From contig JAKAEC010000003.1 of assembly GCA_021818425.1 (NCBI GenBank), positions 1-64,000 on the forward strand: a stretch of DNA of 64,000 nucleotides, read 5' to 3'. A program made the translations under genes and the position numbers. Source of the stretch: Pseudomonadota bacterium (GTDB taxonomy: Bacteria; Pseudomonadota; Alphaproteobacteria; Acetobacterales; Acetobacteraceae). This document shows, one piece after another, positions 8,344 through 20,979 of the stretch; positions within the stretch are counted from its first letter, which is position 1, and every line of letters starts with the position of its first letter. The notes under the pieces were generated by a model. It saw nothing but the letters and a program-made list of their open reading frames with translations, ran no database searches and was not told where the DNA came from.

Positions 8344-9128
8344 CAGACGAAAAAATCCCGCAAACCGCCAACCACCTGATCCGGCTTCTCGGCATGCAGC
8401 CAATGCGACGTACCCGCCACATGCTTAATTCGCGCATTCGGGAAGCGTTTTAGAATGGCCGGCACGGCGGCGGACGTAACATAGTTAGATCTTTCCCCAC
8501 AAAGGAACAGCGCTGGCCCCTGATAGGGCTCTGCCCCCGGTGGATCATCCCAGCGGAATAGATTGGTGATGTTAGCATCGATTTGATCGAGCCCCAGGCG
8601 CCAGTACGGCGCTTCGCCTAGCACCAGATTATTCAGTAGAAAGGCACGAACCGGCGCCTCCTTCACGGTTGCGGCCATCACTTTGTCGGCCTCGCCACGA
8701 GTGAGCGAAGCCGAAAGCGGCACAGCGCGCATGGCCGCGATCAGGTCCGAATGGTCGTGCTGGTACGTCACCGGGGCAATATCCATCACCGCAAGCCGTT
8801 CAACTAGGCTAGGCTCGGTGAGCGCTAGGGTCATCGCTGTCTTGCCACCCATGGAATGGCCGCAGAATCTGGCTCGAAAAATGCTCAAATGCGCCAGTGT
8901 TTCCGCGACGTCCCGCGCCATGATGGCATAGTCCATGAGTTCGCCACGGGGACTTTGTCCGTGGTTACGCAGGTCCAACGCAAGCACACGAAAGTGCGAG
9001 GATAAGCCACGTGAGAGAACACCAAGATTGCGAGCGGCACCGAAGAGCCCATGCAGTAGTACCAGCGGAGGGCCTTCCCCTGCATCCAAAACATTCAAGA
9101 TCATGGCAGTATTGTCGGGCCATTGCAT
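8343..9128 (-). CDS. Alpha/beta hydrolase, YbfF-like esterase
   Basis: Serine hydrolase of about 261 residues. The oxyanion region 'LLHGLFGAARN', the nucleophile elbow 'CGHSMGGK' and the C-terminal histidine in 'AGTSHWLHAEKP' are present, with an acidic residue available in between. The closest family by eye is the small acyl-CoA/palmitoyl esterase group typified by YbfF. The start at 9128 (MQWPDNTA) is chosen over the longer track start because an N-terminal extension is not expected; a further ATG at 9104 is possible. It overlaps the FAD oxidoreductase by one base, forming a two-gene operon. Confidence 0.82.
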   Translation of the reverse strand: MQWPDNTAMILNVLDAGEGPPLVLLHGLFGAARNLGVLSRGLSSHFRVLALDLRNHGQSPRGELMDYAIMARDVAETLAHLSIFRARFCGHSMGGKTAMTLALTEPSLVERLAVMDIAPVTYQHDHSDLIAAMRAVPLSASLTRGEADKVMAATVKEAPVRAFLLNNLVLGEAPYWRLGLDQIDANITNLFRWDDPPGAEPYQGPALFLCGERSNYVTSAAVPAILKRFPNARIKHVAGTSHWLHAEKPDQVVGGLRDFFV

Positions 9129-9990
9129 GAAAATCTCAAGCAGGCTGACACAGAACAGTTCTTTTAGAGCACCAAGCTGCACGCCCTGGCTTTAATTTTG
9201 GCGTTGTTAACGGCCCGTATGATAATAGCAAAGTCATAGGCAAAACTAGCTGTTTGGGTGCTGGCAATTGCGACAACATCTGATGAACGGCTAAGCTTCA
9301 CCATAGGCACCTCGAAGCCACTGCCAGGTTTCCGAAAGCCTTTGGGTTTACGGTGTTGGCCGCGAAGATTCGGAAAGACGCCGTTTCTGGGAGACTTCGC
9401 GTTTACTGGCATCTATGCTGCGGCGCTGGACCTGGTGAGTACGACCCGCAAAACCATGACCAACCCAGCAAGGGCCAATTTTTGATCGTCCTGCTTAGCG
9501 GGAGGCATGCTGGCCGCCGACGTTAGCTTGCACGGCTAGTGTTGCTCGTATTTGGCTTTCTAAACGCCGTAAATTTGCCAAGCTTGGCAAGCCAACGACG
9601 TCTGCCACCGGCTGAACGTCTTGTCTCATTTTGGCTATCTAACACGTCAACCTGACAGGGCACATGGGAGTCCTCAAAATCGTCATCCCACTAAGCAGCC
9701 ATGTCACCCAACTTCTTGCCACCAATGCGGTTCATGATGAATATCTGAGCGACGGCGCCGGAGGCGGCTTTCTGGCGTTAGGATTGCTGATTACGCTGGC
9801 GGCCTTGTGGGCTTTGCATGGTTCTCGTCCTCTGCGACCCACACAAACACTACCTCATACGGATTGTTTTTGTTGCATTTTCTTTGCCGTTCGTCGCAGA
9901 TAATACCCCCGTCGTCGCCACTGGGTCAGCATCCTCTCCTTTGGCAAGAGCCATCTTCGCAAGTGCCCAAAACAGGTCTAGAGCGGCGAC
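9129..9990. other. Gene-poor stretch with no supported gene
   Basis: About 860 bp between the hydrolase and the propeller gene. Short ORFs occur in all frames and none resembles a family I know. One fragment (9664-9903, plus) has a hydrophobic segment 'GGGFLALGLLITLAALWAL' that could be a transmembrane helix, but the rest does not look coding. It may be a decayed region. The 5' end should hold the promoter of the hydrolase-oxidoreductase pair, and the 3' end that of the propeller gene. Confidence 0.5.
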
Positions 9991-10971
9991 ATGCTCACAC
10001 GCCGTACCGCGCTCAGCCTGCCCATCAGCCTCGTCGCTCCTCCCGCTTGGGGGGCCGGCATTCCGCTCGCGTTTGTTCTGAACTCGGCGGAAGGTTCCGT
10101 CAGCATCATCAACGTGCTAACACGGCAAGTCATCCGCGCGGCGCCCACCTATCGCGAACCAAGCCATTGGGCGCTGACGCAGGACCGCTCCCGGCTTTTA
10201 ATCTGCGATGCGGGGGGCAATGCCCTGTTTTTCTTCGACCCCGTTACCGGCGCGCCACTGGGCCACCGGCGCATGGCGGACCCGTATCAACTCGGTTTCA
10301 CGCCAGACAACAGGTATCTCGTAGTAAATGCACTGCGGCTGAATTTCGTGGACATCTACGATGCTAGGAGCCTCGTCTTGGTAAAGCGCCTCTCTACAGG
10401 GCGATGGCCAAGCCATCTAGATTTCTCGCCCGACTCGCGTTGGTCTTTCCATTCAATGCAAAACTCCAACACGCTGGTCTCGCTGGATCTGACCACGCTC
10501 ACGAAGCGCTGGAGCATACTCGTCGGAGACACCCCGGCGGGTGTGTTATGGCTTAACGGCAAAGTGCTGGTCTGCCTCATGGGGGAGCGCGGCTTCGTGG
10601 AGGTAGACCCGCTGAGCGGCGCTATCACCCGCCAAGTGGTGACCGGCGACGGCGCGCATAACATCTTCATCGATACCCGCCGGAATGTCCTATATGTCTC
10701 CAATCGCGGACCAGGCCAAACCGGCCTGACCGCGCTTGACCCAAAAACCTTTGAGATTCTTCGTACCTACCCCATCCCTGGCGGCCCCGATGATATCAGC
10801 ATCGACCCCGATGGGCAGATCTGGATATGCCTGCGTTTTGCGGAATCAGTGGCGGTATTAAACCCTGATACCGGGGCTTACAGCACCATCCCAGTAGGAC
10901 GCTCACCGCACGGAATTTTTCTGAACACACTCTTGCGCCAAAAAGGGCTGATCACAGCCGAGCGCATCTGA
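9991..10971 (+). CDS. Exported YncE-like beta-propeller protein
   Basis: About 326 residues. The N-terminus 'MLTRRTALSLPISLVAPPAWGAG' has an RR pair, a hydrophobic core and an AxA-like cleavage site, suggesting Tat export to the periplasm. The rest consists of repeated blades of about 40 residues of the YncE/surface-antigen type ('LYVSNRGPGQTGLTALDPKTFEI', 'SIDPDGQIWICLRFAESVAVL'). Such proteins are usually binding or scaffold proteins; some act in metal or quinone-cofactor systems, but nothing here shows a ligand. It is monocistronic as far as can be seen. Confidence 0.75.
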   Translation: MLTRRTALSLPISLVAPPAWGAGIPLAFVLNSAEGSVSIINVLTRQVIRAAPTYREPSHWALTQDRSRLLICDAGGNALFFFDPVTGAPLGHRRMADPYQLGFTPDNRYLVVNALRLNFVDIYDARSLVLVKRLSTGRWPSHLDFSPDSRWSFHSMQNSNTLVSLDLTTLTKRWSILVGDTPAGVLWLNGKVLVCLMGERGFVEVDPLSGAITRQVVTGDGAHNIFIDTRRNVLYVSNRGPGQTGLTALDPKTFEILRTYPIPGGPDDISIDPDGQIWICLRFAESVAVLNPDTGAYSTIPVGRSPHGIFLNTLLRQKGLITAERI

Positions 10972-11649
10972 GGCACACAGCCGCACCGGCTTAGCGCATG
11001 GTTATTGCGTACTCTGCCGCCCCGACTGTGTCGGCCAGGTGCCTACCTGAAAGTCATCAAACGACCTGTGGTGCATCACGCCCGCCGTCAACGCGTAGCC
11101 GAAGACCAGCTGACTTGGCCACTGCTGGCCGTCACCGTGGACGCTCCCAGCCTGTGGCTTTGTTGTCGGCGCAACTTACTTGTTTCACTGGTTTTGAGAG
11201 ATTGAACGGCTTTAAGAACTACTTTCTAGGGCAACGACTGCAGCGCCGTACGGCTGAAGACTGCTACAGTGCCTTAGCCCAAGCTTTGCCGCCATGGCGT
11301 AGAATTTTCCAGCGCAGGCGCTGGGGGGGGGGGACAAAGCACCGCCAAACTTGCTGGCATTGCTGCCAATTGAGCCAGCTGAACTCGCTGCGGGCACGGC
11401 CCGAGCTGCCGCCTTCTGGCACGGCGAATGCGGTACCGCCTCCGCCCAGCATCAGTTCGCGCGTGGCCAGAACACCAACCCTGCTTTCGACCCTGTTACT
11501 GCTGTTTCTGACCTTGTTCGTGCCTTCCCGTTGCGAGGCCAACCAAGCCGGCAGCAGCCCCTCCGACTAATCTCGCCAGCCATGTCAGATTGGTGTATAG
11601 GCAGGCTTGCCGGACATTTGGCCCGGCTTCCTTCGAAGCAGGCGCCCGC
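10972..11649. other. Gene-free stretch with a G11 homopolymer
   Basis: About 680 bp with no supported gene. Overlapping short ORFs in all frames lack known motifs. A run of eleven G lies at 11323-11333. One plus-strand frame (11005-11205) is open but unrecognised. The stretch may be a decayed gene, given the adjacent gene-poor region at 9.1-10 kb. Confidence 0.5.
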
Positions 11650-12612
11650 ATGAGTCTGGACCGCATCTTCTCCAATATCGCCGGTTATATGGAGCAGTAT
11701 CTGGTGCTGCCAGTGCTGTTTCATTTCCACTGGATGGCATGGGGTGATTTGGCCTTCGACTGGTGCCTGATCTGCGTCTATGGACTATTCGCGGTGTTGC
11801 TCACCTATGCGGTGTGTGTGCCTTTGGAATATTGGTACCCAGTTGAGCGCTGGCCAGACAGAAAGGCGGTGCTGGTGGACGTATTCTATACGTTGCTTAA
11901 CCGTGTTGGCGTAGTGCCCGTCATTACCTTCGTATTATTCTACCATGTGCAGACCTGGACAACCGGCTTCCTTGTGGAGCGCGGCTTTATTCCCCCTACG
12001 CTAGAAAGCCTGATCCCCTTCTTGCTCGGCCGCCCGCTGCTCACCTTCCTTATCTATGCGCTGATCCTGGATTTCGCGGAATACTGGCGCCACCGGCTCT
12101 CGCATTCCTTTCGCTGGTGGTATGCACTGCATGCCCTACACCACGCGCAAAGACAAATGAGCTTCTGGTCAGATGACCGGAACCATCTGATCGACGATAT
12201 CATCAGCTTCCTGTGGTTCTTCGTCATTGGGCTCATTATCAACATCCCGCCAGTGCAATTTCCGCTGTTGGTGCTGGGGCTAAAGTTCATCGAAAGCCTG
12301 AGCCACGCTAATATCCGCCTATCTTTCGGACCGTTGGAATGGCTAATTGTCTCGCCTCGCTTCCACCGCTTTCACCACGGCCTTCGCGCCGCGGGGCGAA
12401 ATAGCTGCAACTATGCCTCGGTATTTCCGGTGTGGGACGTCCTCTTCCGCACCGCCGATTTCCAGGACAAATATCTCCCCACCGGCGATGCTCGTGCGCC
12501 CGAAGCCCTGGTCACTGGTTCCTACGTAACGCAGCAGGTCACGGGGCTAAAATTATTCTGGCAAGCACTAGGAAAAAGCTGGGCAAGCCTTGGCATTGGC
12601 CGCGCCGCGTAA
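11650..12612 (+). CDS. Sterol desaturase / fatty acid hydroxylase family membrane protein
   Basis: Integral membrane di-iron oxygenase family, about 320 residues with four or more hydrophobic segments. The histidine clusters that bind the iron pair are visible: 'HRLSH', 'HALHH' and 'HRFHH'. Such enzymes hydroxylate or desaturate lipids (sterols, carotenoids, hopanoid-like or fatty acyl chains); the substrate cannot be read from the sequence. The start is ATG 11650 (MSLDRIFSNI) rather than the track's 11590, which adds an unlikely N-terminus. It precedes argG by 12 bp on the same strand, so the two may share a transcript although their functions are unrelated. Confidence 0.85.
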   Translation: MSLDRIFSNIAGYMEQYLVLPVLFHFHWMAWGDLAFDWCLICVYGLFAVLLTYAVCVPLEYWYPVERWPDRKAVLVDVFYTLLNRVGVVPVITFVLFYHVQTWTTGFLVERGFIPPTLESLIPFLLGRPLLTFLIYALILDFAEYWRHRLSHSFRWWYALHALHHAQRQMSFWSDDRNHLIDDIISFLWFFVIGLIINIPPVQFPLLVLGLKFIESLSHANIRLSFGPLEWLIVSPRFHRFHHGLRAAGRNSCNYASVFPVWDVLFRTADFQDKYLPTGDARAPEALVTGSYVTQQVTGLKLFWQALGKSWASLGIGRAA

Positions 12613-12624
12613 TAAGCCGCGAGC

Positions 12625-13851
12625 ATGGAACAGAAAGTCAAAAAGGTTGTCCTGGCTTATTCCGGCGGGCTGGACACGTCCGTTATTCTCCGCTGGCTGC
12701 AGAACACCTATCATTGTGAGGTAGTGACCTTCACGGCCGATCTTGGCCAGGGCGAGGAACTGGAGCCCGCCCGCAAGAAGGCCGAAATGTTTGGCATCAA
12801 AGAAATCTTCATCGAAGATCTGCGCGAGACTTTCGTTAAGAATTTCGTGTTCCCGATGTTCCGGGCCAATGCGCTGTATGAAGGGCAATACTTACTCGGC
12901 ACATCCATCGCCCGTCCGCTGATCGCTCAGCGCCAGATTGAAATCGCCGAGATGGTGGGTGCGGACGCCGTGGCCCATGGCGCCACAGGTAAGGGAAACG
13001 ACCAGGTGCGCTTCGAGCTCGGCTATTATGCCCTGAACCCGAATATCCGCGTCATCGCCCCCTGGCGCGAATGGAACCTAACCAGCCGTACCAAGCTGTT
13101 GGAATATGCCGAAGCGAACCAAATCCCCGTCTCCCGGGACAAGCGCGGTGAGGCTCCGTTCTCAGTAGACGCGAACCTGCTACACTCCTCTTCTGAGGGG
13201 AAACTGCTGGAGGATCCGGCCATCATGCCGGATGAAATCGTCTATCAACGTACCCTCTCGCCGGAAGCGGCGCCGGACAAGGTGACCGAGATCAGCATCG
13301 AGTTTCGAGAAGGCGATGCTGTCGGGCTCAATGGCGAGAGGCTTTCCCCCGCCACGATCCTCACCCGCTTAAACGAGTACGGCAAGGCTAACGGAATTGG
13401 CCGGCTGGACCTTGTGGAAAACCGTTTCGTTGGCATGAAGTCCCGCGGCGTGTACGAAACTCCCGGCGGCACCATTCTGCTGGCGGCGCATCGCGGCATT
13501 GAGAGCATCACTCTGGACCGCGAGGCCGGGCATCTTAAAGATTCACTCATGCCGCGCTATGCGGAGCTGATCTACAACGGCTTCTGGTTCTCACCTGAGC
13601 GCCGAATGCTGCAAGCTGCCATAGACGCTTCCCAAGCCTCCGTCATGGGCACGGTACAGCTGAAACTCTATAAGGGTAATGTGATCGTCACCGGACGCGA
13701 GAGCCCGAACTCGCTGTACAACACGCGCATGGTGACGTTCGAGGATGACCAGGGTGCCTATAACCAGCAGGATGCGGCAGGCTTCATCAAGCTAAATGCA
13801 TTGCGGTTGAGGCTAGGTGCATCCATCGGGAGGCGCGGCGGCAGCCTTTGA
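12625..13851 (+). CDS. argG: Argininosuccinate synthase
   Basis: Joins citrulline and aspartate with ATP in the penultimate step of arginine synthesis. 408 residues, normal for the family. The ATP pyrophosphatase P-loop '[11 protein letters not shown]' is at the N-terminus, and the substrate loop '[14 protein letters not shown]' is intact. No argH lies beside it, so the arginine genes are scattered. Its start is 12 bp after the sterol desaturase stop. Confidence 0.98.
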   Translation: MEQKVKKVVLAYSGGLDTSVILRWLQNTYHCEVVTFTADLGQGEELEPARKKAEMFGIKEIFIEDLRETFVKNFVFPMFRANALYEGQYLLGTSIARPLIAQRQIEIAEMVGADAVAHGATGKGNDQVRFELGYYALNPNIRVIAPWREWNLTSRTKLLEYAEANQIPVSRDKRGEAPFSVDANLLHSSSEGKLLEDPAIMPDEIVYQRTLSPEAAPDKVTEISIEFREGDAVGLNGERLSPATILTRLNEYGKANGIGRLDLVENRFVGMKSRGVYETPGGTILLAAHRGIESITLDREAGHLKDSLMPRYAELIYNGFWFSPERRMLQAAIDASQASVMGTVQLKLYKGNVIVTGRESPNSLYNTRMVTFEDDQGAYNQQDAAGFIKLNALRLRLGASIGRRGGSL

Positions 13852-14020
13852 AGAATAAAACGGGCATTCAAACGCTCTTTTCTTGAACCTCCGGCTTCGC
13901 GCTGGACACGCCCGCTTATGCTTTGATGAACTTTTTTACGCTCTAAAGGAAAACTTGCCTGCAGGGATACGAATAAGGTCCACGAATGCACTAACGAATT
14001 CCCTCACTGCGCTCAAAATA

Positions 14021-14035
14021 GAACAAATAGGGAAC
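14021..14035 (+). promoter_or_regulatory. LexA-binding site (SOS box) upstream of recA
   Basis: GAACAAATAGGGAAC is an exact GAAC-N7-GAAC direct repeat, the LexA site of alphaproteobacteria. It lies about 170 bp before the recA start in the roughly 350-bp argG-recA gap and indicates DNA-damage control of recA, and of alaS if the two are co-transcribed. I see no other site in the gap. Confidence 0.88.
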
Positions 14036-14201
14036 AATTTATTAACTGAAATGTTGCTAATTTGTTCTTCTTGTGCCAGGATTATCCTAACGAATCACTC
14101 CGGCAAGGTCAGGAAAACACGCTATGGCTGCATCCACCGCAAGTAAAAGACCGCGTTTGACACAGATCGAGTCGATGTTGGACGCTCAGGAGGCACCTTT
14201 C

Positions 14202-15269
14202 ATGGCAACAGTGACACCTATGGCAAAACCTGACCTAGAGAAAAACAAGGCGCTGGACGCTGCGATGGCGCAGATCGAGCGCGCGTTCGGCAAAGGCTCG
14301 ATTATGCGCATGGGTGCTAAGGGCGGCACCGAAGCAATCGAGGTTATCCCCTCCGGCTCTCTTGGGCTGGACTTGGCGCTGGGCATTGGCGGCCTGCCCC
14401 GCGGGCGCGTGGTGGAGGTTTATGGCCCAGAATCCTCCGGCAAAACCACATTGGCCTTGCACGCCGTGGCTGAGGCACAGAAGCGCGGCGGCGTCTGCGC
14501 CTTCATTGATGCCGAACACGCACTGGATCCAGTTTATGCCCGCAAGCTAGGTGTCGATGTTGATAATCTGTTGATCTCCCAGCCGGATACCGGCGAGCAG
14601 GGGCTGGAAATCGCGGATACCCTGGTGCGCTCCGGCTCTATCGACGTGCTGGTGATCGATAGCGTGGCCGCTCTGGTGCCACGTGCAGAGTTAGAAGGCG
14701 AGATGGGCGATTCCCATGTTGGCCTACATGCAAGGTTAATGAGCCAAGCTTTGCGTAAGATCACAGGCTCGGTGGCACGCTCTAACACCATGCTGATCTT
14801 CCTCAACCAGATCCGTTTGAAGATCGGCGTAATGTTCGGCAACCCGGAAACCACCACCGGGGGCAACGCTCTGAAATTCTACTCCTCCATTCGAATGGAA
14901 ATTCGTCGCACCGGCTCCATAAAGGAACGCGAAGAAGTCACCGGCAATCACGTGCGGGTGAAGGTGGTGAAGAATAAGCTGGCGCCGCCCTTCCGCCAAG
15001 TTGAATTCGACATCATGTTCGGTGAAGGCATCTCTAAATCCGGCGAGCTAATCGACCTCGGCGTGAAGGCCGGGGTGGTGGAGAAATCCGGCGCCTGGTT
15101 CTCTTACGATAGTCAACGCATCGGCCAGGGCCGTGAAAATGCCAAGCAGTTCTTGCGGGACAATCCGCAAGTCGCGGATGCGATCGAGAAGAAGATCCGC
15201 GATCAATCCTCGGCGCTAGGAGATGCATTGATGGCCGCAGATGGCGGGGTAGATGGTGAGGAAGATTAA
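14202..15269 (+). CDS. recA: Recombinase RecA
   Basis: ATP-dependent strand-exchange protein and LexA co-protease. Walker A 'GPESSGKTT', the region '[16 protein letters not shown]', loop L2 '[25 protein letters not shown]' and an acidic C-terminus ('GGVDGEED') are present. About 355 residues. The track extends to 14124, but a perfect AGGAGG at 14188-14193 with 8-nt spacing selects ATG 14202 ([11 protein letters not shown]). It is preceded by a LexA box and followed within about 60 bp by alaS, an arrangement known in alphaproteobacteria. Confidence 0.98.
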   Translation: MATVTPMAKPDLEKNKALDAAMAQIERAFGKGSIMRMGAKGGTEAIEVIPSGSLGLDLALGIGGLPRGRVVEVYGPESSGKTTLALHAVAEAQKRGGVCAFIDAEHALDPVYARKLGVDVDNLLISQPDTGEQGLEIADTLVRSGSIDVLVIDSVAALVPRAELEGEMGDSHVGLHARLMSQALRKITGSVARSNTMLIFLNQIRLKIGVMFGNPETTTGGNALKFYSSIRMEIRRTGSIKEREEVTGNHVRVKVVKNKLAPPFRQVEFDIMFGEGISKSGELIDLGVKAGVVEKSGAWFSYDSQRIGQGRENAKQFLRDNPQVADAIEKKIRDQSSALGDALMAADGGVDGEED

Positions 15270-15329
15270 ACGCTGAACCTTATCGGGGGCGGACTTGGCG
15301 AAAGTCAATCCGCCCTGTAATCCAGCGCC

Positions 15330-17963
<2,634 letters not shown>

Positions 17964-17972
17964 CCCTCGATA

Positions 17973-19165
17973 TCATGCCCTAAGCAGGTGAATATTCAGC
18001 CTTAGCGTACTCAGCAGGAAGCTCGGTGGCAGCACCTCACTGCCGAGCGACAAAGTAAGCGAGGAGCCCATGATTATACGGGAAATGCGCTCAACGTTGA
18101 GGTTGCCAAACCGTGCTTTAAGCCAGATTGATATCGCCCACGTACCTAGCCCCAGCCCGGTGCCTAGCAGTAATAAACCGGGCAGAATCCCATTTTCCAA
18201 CGTCATATAACGCTCGATTCGGCGCATGCGCAACGATTGCGGCATCAACCCCTCTTGGACCGCCCACGCGCGTGACAAAATGGCAAACAACGTTGCTTGG
18301 AACCCAACCTCTACCGCGGTCATGCAATATAACATCGTGCCTAGATTGAACCGTATGCCTAACACTTCGCGCGATTCCAACGCCAGTCCGCCACCCACGA
18401 CCAACCCAGCGAGCATGAGGAACAAGCCGGGATAAAGGAACAGCCAGTTGGGCCAAAACAACAACATGAACCTCAGATGTCGCCAACCGTCACGCAAGGC
18501 CGCAGATGCGGCAAGCGAGAGCGCCCATCCTTATCCAACGCCGTTGGCGCCTCCTCGATTCGTAAGCCCAGCACTGCGGCCTTGACCACCATCTCCGACG
18601 CAAACTCCATGCCCGTGGTGCACAGCTCCATGCACTCAAACGCCGAACGGGAAAAACCACGCAGTCCGCAGTGGAAGTCTTTGACCCGCGTCTTAAACAG
18701 AAACCGTCCTAGCCCAGACAGCACTGGATTGCCGATATAACGATTCTTCCAGGGCATCGCTCCCGGGCGGATGCCGCCCTGAAACCGGTTGCCAACTACC
18801 AAATCAGCACCGTCTCGCAACGCCGCTACAAACGGTTCTAGCGCCGAAAAGTCGTAACTGTCATCGGAGTCGCCAATCACACAATAGCGCCCGTGCGCTG
18901 CCTGCACAGCGCCCAAAATGGCAGCGCCATAGCCGCGCAATGCCACATCCACTACCCGAGCGCCTAGGTTGCGGGCAATCTCCTGCGAGCCATCCGTGGA
19001 GCCATTGTCGCCAATCACAATCTCTCTGGCGACACTGCAACGCGTTAGAAAGGCTTGCGCCTTGCCTATGCAACGGGCCAGGGTCTCCGCCTCGTTGAGA
19101 CAAGGCATAATGATGCTAAGCTCGATTTCCACGATATCCGCTCGTAAGATCTCAACACCAACCAC
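17973..19165 (-). pseudogene. GT2 glycosyltransferase with membrane C-terminus, split by a frameshift
   Basis: Two overlapping ORFs form one gene. 18473-19165 is a GT-A glycosyltransferase domain of the polyprenyl-phosphate sugar transferase type ('IIMPCLNEAETL', 'VIGDNGSTDGS', DxD-like 'IGDSDDSYDF'). 17973-18497 is the membrane part with several hydrophobic helices. The first frame ends 'GRSRLPHLRPCVTVGDI', while the second supplies the expected 'RDGWRHLRFMLL'. Adding one G near 18495 joins them as 'PHLRPWRDGWRHLRF'. The likely function was loading a sugar onto a lipid carrier or an envelope polymer. It could be a true pseudogene or a sequencing error. It lies downstream of a DUF2142 membrane protein, a plausible partner. 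Confidence 0.75.
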
Positions 19166-19377
19166 AGCGCCATGCAGAACGGCGCCACCTCAATCTCGTC
19201 CATGCAGCCTTTCTTTGGAGTAACTCTCGTAGACACAGTTCTTTGCCTGCGGCAGAACGGCGACAAAATTCCAAACCACGCGGTCGACAGCAACATCTTC
19301 ATTTTAGCAAGGGATCAAAACGACGGTGTTTGCGTCAGACATTATCTAATCCCCCAAAGACCGTTTCCCCGTTCCCC

Positions 19378-20790
19378 TCACACGGGCCACCAGAAGCGCA
19401 AAAATAAAATGCCTAGATAACAAGTGCCCGAAAAAGGCAGAAACAAATACAGCAGCACGCGGCCCAGAAGCGGATAGACGCGCTGTCCCCCTCGGCCTTG
19501 ACTTACGAAGGCCGCCCCTGGGGTAAGACAGACCAGGAGCGGCGTGAAATAGCGCCCCAGCATGCCCCAGGCCGAATTCCGCCCCACTTCGTCCCAAGTA
19601 AGATAGACGGACAGCGTTACGCCTGCCACTGCCCCCGCAATTAGCAGCAGCAGAAGCAGCAGGCGCCAGATATGGCCGCGATTTTTGGGCTTCACATACT
19701 GAACCGCGTATAGACACGTCAGCAATAGCGCCAGCACGCCTACTACCATGTAGAACCAGTGCGGCATGCCCGCGCTCACCCAGCTAACGGTGGCAATGCT
19801 GGTTTCGGCAAGCCACAGCCCGGTTCCGATGAAAGTATTGTAGATGACAAGAAAAATTATACCCCGATGAGACAGCATATGATGGATCTGCCGTGCCGGA
19901 GAGATATTGCCTGCCCGAAGTGGTACCATAACCGGTTGCATGCCGAGGAAGCTCCACAACAGTACGGCAACCAAGCCAATGAGCACCGCAATGAAGGTGA
20001 ACTTCAGATATTGTCGCTCTACCAGCGCCAGGGGCAGAAATAAAATCGGCAGGTAGGGCGGCTTGGCGCTGACAAACAGCGCCAGAAGCGCGATTGCAAA
20101 ACCCATTGTCAGCTTGTTCCATGCGGCCAGCGGCCCGGCGCAGCGCGTGAGCAACGCGCTGGCCAACACCGCGCAAGCGATAAACGGGCCATCCTGAGAC
20201 AAGGAGGCGTACAGCCCGAGAACCTCTGGCAGGCACAGGCAGAATAGCAGCCAAGGCCGGGCTGGCGGCGAACAAAGTCGTAGCGCCCACGCAGAGGCAA
20301 AAACGCAGACTAGGCCAGAGAAAAGACGCGCGATGTAAAATGATTGCAACAGACGAATATGCAGATGCCGCGATACGAACAGTGCGAACGCACCCGGCAA
20401 ATAGAATTGCGGGGGATAGATGGCGGTATTAGGAAAGTTCGCCTTTGCCAGCGGGCCACGCCATGTCAGGTGAAACAAGGAGGCCACCATGCCAATGCTG
20501 GTGCGCGAGCTGGAATTAAATGGCATGGAGTCAAAGGCAGATCCAAGCTGTATCACCGGCAGAGGCAGCCAGCCTCCCGCGCAGCCATTTGGGAATTTAA
20601 CGCTCAGGAAGCCCCCGCGGGAAATCTGCACAGCACGGAGGAAATGATGGCCTTCGTCCGCTACGAGGAACGGTGGATTGACCAGCGCAACAGCGGCGAC
20701 GATTACCAGGGCAATCCAGAAATAAAGCCCGGAGGAGCTCACAGACGCCTCACGTCGGCCCTTCAGCATTGCCATTCCTGCCACACCCAC
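19378..20790 (-). CDS. DUF2142-type polytopic membrane protein
   Basis: About 470 residues with ten or more hydrophobic segments. The early motif 'PPFLVADEGHHFLRAVQISRGG' corresponds to the 'PDE..HF.RA' signature of DUF2142 proteins, thought to be GT-C-like glycosyltransferases that act in surface polysaccharide assembly (inference from fold and context). The next gene downstream is a lipid-linked-sugar type GT2, which supports a joint role in decorating an envelope glycan. The start is uncertain: ATGs at 20790, 20775 and 20769 are possible. Confidence 0.72.
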   Translation of the reverse strand: MGVAGMAMLKGRREASVSSSGLYFWIALVIVAAVALVNPPFLVADEGHHFLRAVQISRGGFLSVKFPNGCAGGWLPLPVIQLGSAFDSMPFNSSSRTSIGMVASLFHLTWRGPLAKANFPNTAIYPPQFYLPGAFALFVSRHLHIRLLQSFYIARLFSGLVCVFASAWALRLCSPPARPWLLFCLCLPEVLGLYASLSQDGPFIACAVLASALLTRCAGPLAAWNKLTMGFAIALLALFVSAKPPYLPILFLPLALVERQYLKFTFIAVLIGLVAVLLWSFLGMQPVMVPLRAGNISPARQIHHMLSHRGIIFLVIYNTFIGTGLWLAETSIATVSWVSAGMPHWFYMVVGVLALLLTCLYAVQYVKPKNRGHIWRLLLLLLLIAGAVAGVTLSVYLTWDEVGRNSAWGMLGRYFTPLLVCLTPGAAFVSQGRGGQRVYPLLGRVLLYLFLPFSGTCYLGILFLRFWWPV

Positions 20791-20920
20791 GCGCGCCCCT
20801 GAAAATGCTCCCGTCTTGAATCCGCCTCTCTGTCCGATACGTCAATTATTTTTTAAGTAAAACAACAAGCTGCAGGGCCTCGAAAATACTTAAAATCATA
20901 TGAATGGAACCCGCAAATAG

Positions 20921-20953
20921 CAAAACGACGCCCCTTTTGGAGGCGCCGTTTTC
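20921..20953 (-). terminator. Terminator after fusA
   Basis: Near-perfect hairpin AAAACGACGCC / GGCGCCGTTTT (one mismatch) with a loop of about nine bases. On the minus strand it ends in a short T-run. It sits 27 bp past the fusA stop and separates fusA from the DUF2142 gene. Confidence 0.75.
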
Positions 20954-20979
20954 CAGAGATCAGAACCCCGAGTGAGGTG

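Noticed and set aside
14124-14201. Longer RecA N-terminus
   Set aside because: The perfect AGGAGG at 14188-14193 marks ATG 14202, and the extra residues have no RecA similarity.
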